From: Metaphire vulgaris
Taxonomy: Eukaryota; Annelida; Clitellata; Crassiclitellata; Megascolecidae
NCBI GenBank assembly: GCA_018105865.1
Contig: CM030833.1
Span: 16,124,381-16,188,380, forward strand
Reading direction: 5' to 3'
Length of the DNA stretch: 64,000 nt
Shown here: positions 38,311 to 50,659 of the stretch, in pieces
How the letters are laid out: each line of letters opens with the position of its first letter
How positions within the stretch are numbered: the first letter of the stretch is position 1
The notes under the pieces: generated by a model
The model's input: the letters and a program-made list of their open reading frames with translations, nothing else
Databases searched by the model: none
What the model was told of the DNA's origin: nothing
Made by a program: the position numbers and the translations under genes

Positions 38311-41300
38311 CAATTGGGATCCATTTCCGGCTAGGTATGGCAATTTGGTCATAGGTGGCGAGCAATTTCACTACAATACATTTTGTTAATGTGTATTCTG
38401 CAACATGATTAGGCGGAAGCAAGTCTGCAATGAAGTTTGCCATAGCGAGATGCTACAGATTCTCCTCATACCAAGCAAATTGGATTTGACTGTGATTGAC
38501 AGGTGGGTGGTGCTACGCAAAATCTCCAGCGCTCTAGTGTGCGAAATACGTTCAAATTTCTGATTGTTCACCTCAAGAATCTGAAATCCAAATAAACACC
38601 CGTAGAGATTAATGAAACTTTCACAAACTGATACAAGCATTTGGAAGAATAAACCATAACTTTTCAGAGTTACAACTAATACAGGTTAAATCATTCAGGG
38701 ACTTTTAAATCCAGAGCTTGGAAAAAGACAGCTCTGCATTCAAACAACAATGCACATCAATGACAACAGAAAATATCCTTATGGTCATTCTGAAAATATA
38801 GTCAAATAAGACTTTTTAGGTGACCACTTAATCAAAATAAATTATGAAACTATATAAAAATTGCAGTACTGGCATAAAAAAACATTGACTGTTCTGTTGC
38901 TTGTTTGCTGGGCATTGAATTACAAGGCAGTGATGTCACATTAGGACACAAAGCGTTAATTTATAGAAAGACACAATTCACAATAAAATTTGCCAATAAG
39001 GAAGGTGAAATAAGGAACTGAAAATAATAAGTCTGTTTTCTTGCCTTCTGCTTTGCTGAAGCAGTAACTCAACAGTATTTTCAATACAATCATAAGCTTC
39101 TATAGCACCATAATGATAATGCATTTAGCATCATTCAATGGTCGCTTCAGAGTGAAAATCATTGTCAGAAATTATGTCCATGGTAGTTCAGGGTTGAAAA
39201 TCCCTAGATCAGTCTCCACAAGTGCATTGCTCCGTCTAAGGAGGGTATACAGTAGAAAAGCGATGCGCTTAAATTAAGACCTACAATTTTTATTAATAGT
39301 ATTATGGTTCATCTAGGAATCAGTGAATGGTTTAAAATTTATTCAACCTTCTAGACCAGGTGTGTCAAACACACGGCCCACAAGTCGGATACGGCCCGCA
39401 AAAGCTTTTCATCCGGCCCACATGTATGTGGCCGAATACAAGAAAAAACCATGTTTAAGCAAAGTTACATTAATTAAGGCATGTTCAGTTGCGGTTCCAC
39501 ATGGGGGATGAGTGGAGATGCATCCCCCACCGGACTTCCAGACCTTTTTCGCATGTGAAATCTATTTTGTGGATAAAAGTCTAGTAAAACTACGGTGAAA
39601 AAGTGCAGATGACCTTTTTTGCTTGTCAACCTATTTTTTCGGTAAAAGTGTAGTGAAATTAGGGGAACAATTTTTCTTTTGCCAGCCTTATTTGGCAAAG
39701 TTTATTGATTTTTTCCCTTCTCTTTTCATCCCCCCACCAACTTCCTATGAATTCATTTCATCTCCCCTCCACCAAGAAATCCTGGAACCGTCACTGGGCA
39801 TGTTCAATAGTACACATATGAAAATCAGAAATTATATATATGAAACTCAAAATTTTTTACATATGATAGAAATGAAATAAAACTTTTTAAAACAATTCTT
39901 GAACACGCCTTTTTATATACTGTTTTGTGCGATAGGTGCATTACACCTATTGCAATGTGCAGTAGGTGTAATGCTATGTACAAATCAGGCCCGCAAAAAC
40001 CACAAAAACTTTTATGTAGCCCACTATATGAAATGAGTTTGACACCCCTGTTCTAAACCATCCATCACAAATGATCGTCTAATGAGTCACAATTGAAAGC
40101 AAGTAAACAGAAGTCAAAATAATACTTAAATAAAAATGAAATACTAAGCACTAACCTGATCTCCTCTCTTCAATCCAATTTCATGTGCCTTTGATCCTTT
40201 CTCCACTTTGCTGATGTAAATTCCACATCCTCTCTCCATGCCACCCAACACAGCAAAGTGGAGTACTTCTTTTCGCTCTGTGCGATTTAAGATTAAAGTT
40301 CGCGGCTTTGATTTTGCTGTGCATGTCATACTCAGTTGCTTCAGCTGCTGATTCATGCCCTAAAGTAAAGCAATCTTAAAAATACTTTTGAGTAATGAGT
40401 AATAGGAAGAAAAATCCTTTCATGAGTATATACATGTTCACAACAATCATTTACCACAAGTCACATCAATACTGGTTGATGATATGATTCCAGTTAATAC
40501 ACCAATCTTTTTATGGCTCTCAATTCCCAATTTACCTTCAAATCTAGACTAATAAATGTTTCTTTCTCAGCTGGCCTTTTCTTTGCAGCCAATCTCAGTT
40601 TCAGATTATTGTTCTGGCAATCCTTCTGGACGAATTTGAAGCACCATTAACTGATCACTATCTGATTAAGAACTGGTGCTATAAAAGTACATTACTATTA
40701 ATTAATTATTATTAATTATAATATTATTATTATTGTATCTTACGAGTTCTTCAAGTCCTTGTTGCAGCTGTTCTAGAAAATCCATCATTCTGGTTCAGGC
40801 TCAAAATCACTGTAATGACTGTTCAACCATTCGTGTACAATTGAAACAACCTAGCAGAGAAATATTCACACAAAGTTTCACAATGATTTTAGCTACTAGA
40901 AGCATAATAGTCAGCAACATTCAATGCCCAATCACATTTCTGCAAGTCATGCATGTCATCTGCACTACCCAAAACCAAGTGCAAAAAAGATTAGAGTAGT
41001 TGTGACCTTACTAATTTAATCCAGTATTGTAGACATATCGCTAAACCAATTAGGCACATTTAGAAAAAAGCCTGAATTTAGAATTTGCATTTTATCCATT
41101 CTTCTTCTTCAATTATTATGAATAGCCCACCATCCTAGATTAGAAAGATCTAGAGGAATTCCTGGAAAAAGCCCCAGCATCATTGTGTACACTGAATAGT
41201 CAATAACCATCTTCCCATTTTAGGACAGAATCAGACCTGGAGCATTTAGCCAGATAATAACTTTAACACAGGGGTAGGAAACCTTTTTAGTGCAGAGGGC

Positions 41301-42265
41301 TGCATGGAAATTTAAATTGTTTGAAGGGCCGCATATAGTGAGTGCCTAAGAATAAGCAGCTACTGTTGTGCTGCTTTCCAAGGTGCTATAGAAATCCACG
41401 AGATTTTACTTACTTTACTTTACTTTATTTTTTTAATCTTGTCAATAAAATTAACAAATTCTTAAAGTAAAAACTTTAATGATATAACTATTATAAAATA
41501 CAATGATATATAGTACGGTAGTCGTAATAACATGCTTAGTAACTAGTAGTTGCAGTAGCACTATGTGATAATGTTACTGAGACTGTCCCGATCAGTTAGT
41601 AAATGTTAGGTCAGGAACAGTTAGTTCTTGATAGTATGCAATTGACTAGAAACAATAATTAACTAGGTATGCTGTGTTAAAAAAACATAATGAGGTCTTT
41701 GTAGCTGCAAACATTTTCTAACTCATTTCTTGTTTCAAAATAGATTTCTTAATAGCTGAATTTAGTTTCTAAATTTTAATTAGTTTACAAATAATTTGAA
41801 ATTTTAAACAACAAACTTTCTAAACTTGTTCAGTTTTAGCAAATGCGTTTATTTAATTTTATCAAAAATGATTCTTCTTGTTATACTTCTACACAAAGAA
41901 AAGATACCATAGACTCTATGACTCATAGAGGCATAGCCATACACTCTGTCTTGTGATATTTTAATTAAAGTCTATGGCTCTATGCGTAAAATTTAACATC
42001 TTTAAACTGTTATAACGATTGCAGCGGTGTCAAAAATAAACTTCGGGGTGAAGATCTTAACCTCAACAAGATGACATCCACAGGGGACAAAATACAGAGA
42101 AAAGGTAATTTATGTGATGAATATTTTAAAAATTTCATTTGGTGAATTTTTTTAAATTTCTAAAATAAAAAAGCGAAAAGTCTGAAGGGCCAGCCAATCG
42201 CATTAAAGGTTCCGCGGGCCGCAGGCTTGCCCGCCTCTGCTTTAACGTGACTTACAAAATGAGTC

Positions 42266-42332
<67 letters not shown>

Positions 42333-45300
42333 TAACAATAACAATAATAATAATAAATGGGTTTAGAGTGGTTTAGAAGGATCTGTCCTGTGTGTGTTTG
42401 TCAAGATTGAAATTTTCTAAGCAGCTGCCAGCTTTTATTTAGCACATGATCATGATTCTTTTGATGATTTCAAATGAAGTCACAAATAAACAAACATACA
42501 AGAACACTAAGCTGCATGCCAAGTGAATATTTAGATTGACTATGCCCAACATTGCAGATTTTTTTAAAAATTGAACTTGAATATGGTTATTTAACAAAGT
42601 AACACACTTGTTAATATGCAGAACTCATAATTAATGCGCTAATTAATGTGCAGAGATCATAATTACTTCCAGAGCAACAAATATTTAAGTGTTCAGTGTT
42701 GAATCACCAATGCAAATCAATATGAGAAGACAAGCAGATTACTCACCTGCTGACGATAAGCAGGATTCTTAAACCAGTCAAGCAATTTATCAGCAACAAC
42801 CAACGGAGATTCCAAAAAGGTCCTGTAAGTCAGCAGGAAGTCTTCAATGAAAGTGGGATCGGCACTTGAAACTGGTGACATCAGATGTTCCAGCAACTTT
42901 TCTGGGGTTCCCTAAAAGTAAAAATACCAACATATTTATTGCAGATGTTCATCAGTTTTAAACCCTCTGCAAGCAAATTTAACTGAACCAATAAATCTGT
43001 TTCTGAATCAGCTCATCATAAATCATTCATGCATTGACTGCCATTTCTAAATGCATATTTAGACATTATATTTAGACAAAGCTATAAATTGATGGTAATC
43101 CAGATATGTCTGGAAAAGATAAGAAGAATGCCAGAGTGCGAGATAGTGATACTTTGTATGAAGGAAAATTCTCACCTGAATTACAACACCGACTTTTTTG
43201 TTGTCATCGATGAGACGCTCTTCGGTTTTAAGAACAATTTTAGAATTTTCTTCAACAGATTTTATGTTTTCTTTACCCTACAATAAATCATGAGCAGCAT
43301 TCAAATTCCTTACATAAACTAACCAACCTATGTTTAACACAACACATCCAGAAAAGGGAGCTAGTAATTGGACAAATCAGACTGATTTGTTGGATGTGAC
43401 TAGTGAATCAAAATAAAAATCCGTGCTGAAAAATGCATTTGAATATTCAAGCTCATAATCCAAGAAATTCTACCATTATAGAAGCCAAGTTTAAGTCATT
43501 TTCCTTTATTAATTCAGGAATTCATAATATATAGATGCTTCATACATAAAACTGTTTAGCATATGTAATGGAACAAAATTTATTGACAAAGATGTTCGGA
43601 TGCACAGAACAGCAGAAATAATACCTGCTGCATGACATGGCAATAGTCATCCTGAGCGATGCACAGGAATTGACAATTGGCAACTTTTGTCTTCATCATT
43701 CCTTGATGGTATACTTTATCACTGGTTGGTGCCACCAGTCCAAAGCTAAAATTTAAAATAGACATAAGCTCTTCAAACATTTGATTGTTTTTCTGAAAAT
43801 CTATGTGGCATGTTTGGTCTGTCCTCCTGTATGGAGCAGAGACACGGACTATAGCCAAGGTCATGCAGAAGAAATTGGAAGCCACAGAAATGTGGTTTCT
43901 GCAAAGGATGCTGAAGATTTCATGGATGGAAAAGAACACCAATGAAGAGAGCTTGAATGAAATTGGAATAGAAAGAAGTCTGATGGTAACCATCAAAACA
44001 AGGCAGCTTTGCTTTTTCAGACACATAATGTGAAAGGAAGGCTTGGAGCATTTGGCAAAAACCGGAAAAGTTGAGGAAAAAAGAGCAAGAGGAAGGCAGA
44101 GAAATACCTATGTAGACTGCCTACAAGATCGAACAGCACCTAAAGACTTGAAGACTTGAAGAAGAAGACTTGAAGAAGAAGAAGAAGAAGAAGAAGAAGA
44201 AGAAGAAGAAGAAGAAGAAGAAGAAGAAGAAGAAGAAGAAGAAGAAGAAGAAGAAGAAGAAGAAGAAGAAGAAGAAGAAGAAGAAGAAGAAGAAGAAGGT
44301 GTGGCATAAGACAAATATCTATAGATCACATAAAGCTTTAACTATACTCATACAGATGAGCCAAATGTTCTCTTCTATTAATCAAAAATATTAATGACTA
44401 CAGTACTAACAGCATCATTATTAGATACTCAATCATGAAGGGTGAATGCCACTGAATGGATATAGTATTTGGCAGTTCAGATTCTGCAGAAAATGCCTTA
44501 GTAATTATGAATCTATGGATTTTGGGTTCTTGTCATTTGGATCAGACATGAATTTCAGAAATTACTGTTAATGTCCAAAAATGTTTAAAACATTGACCTT
44601 TATTAAGATTTAACATAAGACACAAGCATGCAAAAATGACAATGTATTGATACAATTAGATCAAATGATTAACAACGTTCCTTAATTGAATCATAATAAA
44701 ACATTATTAAGTCTCCTGCAAGTGTATATCAGCTGCAAGAATGTTGGTCAAGAGCAGCTATAATCAAAACAGAAATATCAACGTTAATGAATATGCCTAG
44801 CGCCCCAGTCTAATAATTAATTACTGGATCATACTTTAAAACAGAACAATTCCAGTGAATAAACTGCCAAACCTTTCACCCTGCTTGAGAACTTTAACAG
44901 AACCATCTAGATTAGTGGTTTCAACTTCGCCATTAAGAATGACAGACCAAGAATCAATCTCCTCTCCATCAGTCATGACAACTGTATGCAACGCATCAAC
45001 AACTGCAATTCGCATGACACGACAGAGGGCTTGACGAGTTGCCAAAGTTATGTTGTTAAACGCCTAACAGCAGATACAAGTGCATTTTAGGTAACAATAC
45101 ACTAAATACACCTGATAGATTCTAATTTAAAATACTAAAGAGACAATTAATTTGACATTTAATTATTAACAAGCGTCAAACTACCTCATTTGACAATCTA
45201 AACTCACTTTAGTTAAGAATCAGTCTATAAGGAAAATTATCAAATACTTCAATTGTTTAAACTTTAAAACTTACTGGCAAATGTTGGATATTATCAAGGA

Positions 45301-48300
45301 TGAGTGTTATGTCCTTATCTGTTCTCTCTTCTGGCGATTTCTCCAAACATTCACGAAAAGCATCGTGCACAGATAAATTCTAAAAGTGTCAATTAACAAA
45401 TAAGTAAGCAAAAGTAGCCTAGCAAGCAACAAATGTCATTGACAGATCAAAAGAGCCTTGTTCACAGCGAGATTGTTACAAGGTTCCAAGGTTCCACTGC
45501 AGTTTATTTCCAGTCACAACATCATGTGGGAAATTACACAATATTATGAGTCACCGTTAGAACTCATTAATAAAACGAATGCGCTAATGAAACATTTAGC
45601 CTGATTTCCACATTTAGCAAATGGTTAGAGAAGCAAGACATCACTTATAGGGCAAACTCATAATACAGTGAAGAAATATGCTCTAGATTATATTGTCTAT
45701 CAGTGCTTTCAAACCTGGATGATATAAGAAGATCACAGAGTCTAAAAGTGTCACCCACACAGGGCAAAGAAGCAGAAGACTTATCACACTGAATCCCTAC
45801 AGACTATGGAGATAATATGTTTTATTATTAATTTAATTGTGCAAGTGCAAACAAATCCAAAATGTAATCACTAATTTTTATTTTTTGTAAACCCATGATT
45901 ACCAAAACCAAGTTAATTCAGAAAACTTACAACAGCTACAAAGACATCTAGCAGATTGTGGCTGCTGCAATTGGGCACTAAGACCCACAAAGGGCTGAGA
46001 AGCACTTCTGAATAATTGGTGATTCAAATGATTCAACATCATGCTTCAGAAACACCAGAAGAGACAGATCAAGCATATATAATAGTACCTCATCCTCTTC
46101 ATCATCATGACCTCCAAAGTTGTGATCATCATCGTCGTCGTCGTCATCATCATCCGAGTCAACAATGCTCTCAATCAATCCAGTCAAATCAATTGGTTGC
46201 TCGTCAGTAGAGGACAGCATTACATCAGAACCCGAGCAGAGACTAGAAGTGTCGCTCGCTTTTGATCCAAGGTAACAATGATCCAAGTTATGACCACCGT
46301 GAGAAAACGCTCCGCTTCTCATGTCATCAGAATCTGTATTCTGCCAGAAAACAATAGGGTCATCATTCTACATTGTAATCCATTAAAAAACTAAGCCAAA
46401 TTTTATTTGTTTCGTGTTCAATTTGGCAATAGGCCAGCACTGTATCTGCATATTTGTTCACAAAGCAATAAAGAGTGCTTAAAACATAATCAAAAAACAC
46501 AATTCTGTCAAGGGGTCAAAATATAACATAAAAATACACAAAATAAACAAGTAGAATTTTAAACTTCACAAAATCAGAACTAAGGCAAAGGTAGCAATTA
46601 CTTATGCTACCAGCATACTGATAATAATATTTCAAAGCTCGACAGCTCCAATAAGATTTTAAAATTTGAAATTAGCTTAAATAAAAAGAGAAAGTCTCTT
46701 TCATCTGAAAGAAACTTGAACACTATAGAACACACATGATCAAATAAACTGCTGTCAGAATATCGGAGAAATCTATTTTGTGAGCAGAGAACGGAGGGTA
46801 AAGCACTGTCTGCTGAGCATCGGTGATTCTTTTTTTCTTCAACGCAGTCAAAGTCAATCTGGTTGGAATTCAAATTGCCAGCACCTAAGTAATCAATCTG
46901 CAACAACAGTGACAAATCTATGTCCATGCCTGGAAACTTCAAAAAGTCAAAATTATTTTCAGAAATACAGTTTTCAGCAAAGATGCCATCATAAATTCTA
47001 AATGTTAAAGAATTGTCTTAATGTTAATTTTGCTGAACTTTTGCAGGCTTATTCAAATAAAGTAATCAATACTAACACAACTAAACTTCAGGGAATTTTA
47101 TTATTGAAGACCATTTATATGATTCATCAACGTGTTTAATGAGGGTTTAAATCAGCACTCCAATGTTTGCTGCTGTCCCATATTATTAATGCAAACAGAT
47201 GTATGATGTAAAATGCTAAGTGTGCTTTAACAATTTCTGTCCTCAAATTGTATCTCTGGAGTATCCATTCAACAAACAAAATTCTGCAGTTCACATTCAG
47301 CACAGTGTCACTAATCTTCTTATCTACTCACCAAAATCACTCAAATTATCCGGTTTGCATGATCTTGAACATCACTACTACCAGTGTTTTATACAGGCCT
47401 GTTAGGAGGGAGATTCCCCCAACCTCAAAATTTCCCCCCCCCCCAAAAAAAAAATCCCAGCACTTACACATACTTTTCATTGAACCCTGTCTTTTCCCCT
47501 CAAACCAAGTTGATCCCCCCCCAAAAAGCCTCAATTTTTCCCCCAAAGGCCTGGAGTCTGGATAAAACACTGACTACTACTGTGTCCATTCTCAGCATTT
47601 TTTCCAAATAGGGGCTAATTACTCAATTGATGAGAAAAAAGCAATGCTCACCACCATCATTTCTGATGGTTCAGACACAATGCAGTCACTTGACCTCACC
47701 AGTTCTCCAGAAATCTTCTTCCCAAAACTAGAAACAGACAAAAATGATAATGTCCAATTTATGTGATTCATTACCGGTATGCTGGTTGAAAATCAAATTA
47801 CTTTCGCCATATTTTTCACAGCAGGTTAGCATACAAATGGTCAATTAAAATTTAGATTACGGTATGCATGGTCAAATTTGTACAGGACAAAAAGTTTCTG
47901 ATAGAATTGTAAAAATCAGGTGCTAATTAGCAAGAAGTGTGTGTGTGTGTGTGAATTCTAATGCTAAAATTAATCAAAGTTGCATAATTTGTGTAAGTTT
48001 CATATGCTCATATGACAAAGCATTTAAGAAATAGATAATCAAAGACTTCATTTTTTAAACGGGCAAAAGATACAAACAAATAATTACAGCAATTTTCAGC
48101 AGAAATTTTAAAAATTTAATAAAAATTTGAATAAGGCAAATGAAATGCACGCAGGTGAGCAGTAATAAAAATTGTTGTTCTGCAATGCAACACAAATAGG
48201 ACAGGACATGATGTAGATAACTGGATAGCAATTTTTTTATGTCCTTTCAACTTCTTTGACAAACAATGGGCACATTATTGTAAAACCATAAACATTAGAA

Positions 48301-49304
48301 ATATGTCTTACGGAAATGTGATTGGAGAATTCCCTATATGCAGATACACAAATTATTCACAAATGCCACGTGACCTGAATGGACACTTCTACTGCAGACT
48401 ATATCAGATAATGGCTGAATTGAGAATCAGTGCTTCCAGTTTATAAAACTCGGCAGTCTTAAAACAGCACTATTTAATGCATCAAAGACAATCTGTCTCA
48501 ACAAAATCTACCAATTAATCACGTTTCGTAGTCGTTCGACGCAATTTCTGACGCTCCGTGCGTGAATCTTGCGCTGGAGATGAGGATTTCTTCGAGTCCA
48601 TCGGTCTGCTGAGGAGTTTTGGCTGTCCTCTACTGTTTCGCGTCGTTTTGGAAGCCTCGAGTCGGTCTCACCGCCTGTACAGGACGTCGCCATGTTGGCT
48701 ATTGTTATAGCGCCATGCGATGATCGACGGTCGTTCCGGGCTTCGCTCGAGCATTCATCTTCGCGAGGACGGCGTTCCGCTCTTCGGTTCCGACGTGTCT
48801 CGTGCTGTCCTCTACCTTTCCACGTCGTCCTGGAAGTGCAAGTCAGTCGCCGTCCGTCGAGTGTGCGCCAAAGTCAGCCGCATCGGCTGCCGCGTGGAAA
48901 TTCGGCGGATTTGCGGTTGGCTGTCGTTTCTGGACTTCGCTGGATTTTCCATCTTTGTCGGATTTGCCGATTTCGACGACGGAACTATCTTCTTGTGGAA
49001 GACCGCTTCTTCAGAAACTTTTCCGGTGGTTATATCCGCACGGAGAAACTCCTACTACCAACTCGCGGACTTTCAACATCATCTTCCGCTCGTCGTTGGC
49101 ATGTCAAGGGGGCTACAGTTTTACTTGAAGGACCGCTTCTAAAGGACTTTGCACCGGACTTCTTCACGGCAGCAAAGTTCTTTCCATCATCACAGTGGAT
49201 TTTAACATCGCCACCTTCTAACCTTCATTGACATGTCAGCGGTGTCAAAGCGCTTTTGATTTTGGATTTTAAACCATGCGTACAGCGCTATATAAATTGT
49301 CCTG

Positions 49305-49336
<32 letters not shown>

Positions 49337-50622
49337 CACTCAGTGTACCTAGAGTAAAGACTAAAATCAATAAGACAGATCTTCTGCAAGAGGTCAAAAA
49401 ATATATAACTCTTTCTGTTTGATTCTCAAATCACTTAATACCTCCAAAACTAAACCAAACAAACATTGATTTCAGATTCCATAGTTTGTCTGGTTGCTTC
49501 CCATTCTGATATTTTAACCCTAACCTAACCTGCTGTTGGATTTAGAATAACACTAATTGGCAACAAGAGCATTGGTAAGAGGGACAAGTGCAGAATTAGG
49601 CATAAGATTTTGAACTCTTTGATTACCTTTCATTTTCAAAATAAGACTTTCTGCATACTTGACTAATGCGGTAGTGGTTATCAAATGACATAGTTTTATA
49701 AGAAATTAAACCATGGGTGAATATGTTCATCATCAACAAAACAATGGCTATTAACAGAGAAACCAAAATTATGTGATCCAAGGGGGCATGGTATAGAATG
49801 AAAAGGAGAGGACCAAAAACGGATCATTGGGGATACAATGAGGTTCACCTTAGCTGAATATGAGTTACTATCATTACAGTGGACAATGGGTGAATGGTTC
49901 TGAAGGATACTTATTATCAGCAGCAGTAATATGATACAATAATACGATACAACGAGCTTCGCCTCCTGGGGGTGCTTATCGACTCCTCACTGACCCTCGT
50001 CGGGCACCTTAGTGCCGTGACCCGATCGTGCTTCTTCCAACTTCGTTGAATTAGGGAGGTTAGACTGGATTATTGTAACAGTGTTCTTCTCGGACTTCCT
50101 GGAAACCAGCTTAGCAGACTCCAGGTGGTCATCAATGCCTCTGCTCGGATTATTTTTGGCTTGAGGTGGCATGACCATGTGACACCTGTGCTTAGGGACA
50201 GGCCCCATTGGCTTTGGGTCCCGGAGCACATGGTTTACAAGCGGTGTTGGCTGACTTTTCGCACAATTCGGGACCCTGCCTGTCCCGATTACTTGTCATG
50301 CCTGGTACGGAGACAAACGACGACCGGGTGCTGTCTTCAGCTGAGATCTAGCAGCCGTCACCGGCTGTATGTTCCTCCTCCAGCCAGGATTCCAAAGTTT
50401 GGTGAGAATTCCATGACTCGCGGTAACCCACTTCTGTGGAATGTGCTCCCTAATGCACTGGCCGGGACTACTTCTCCTGAAACGTTCGCCAAAGAACTAA
50501 AAACGTACTTGTTCACCAGATCGTATAGTTGAGTGTTGATTGTACAGCGCTTTTAGTTTTGGCTGTTGGCTATGTTATGGCGCTTCACAAATCGTTGAAT
50601 AATAATAATAATAATAATAATA

Positions 50623-50659
<37 letters not shown>

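Noticed and set aside
38180..38443. ORFs with poly Glu-Arg or Ser-Leu
   Set aside because: Translation of the (GA)n microsatellite in RAPGEF intron 14.
44108..44394. ORFs with poly-Lys or poly-Ser runs
   Set aside because: They are readings of the (GAA)n microsatellite and its flanks; no start context, no homology and they lie in an intron.
48692..49231. 179-codon ORF and overlapping ORFs as a gene
   Set aside because: Three long overlapping ORFs in all plus frames are expected from GC-rich sequence with few stops; the composition, tandem modules and (AAT)n tail point to a retroelement.
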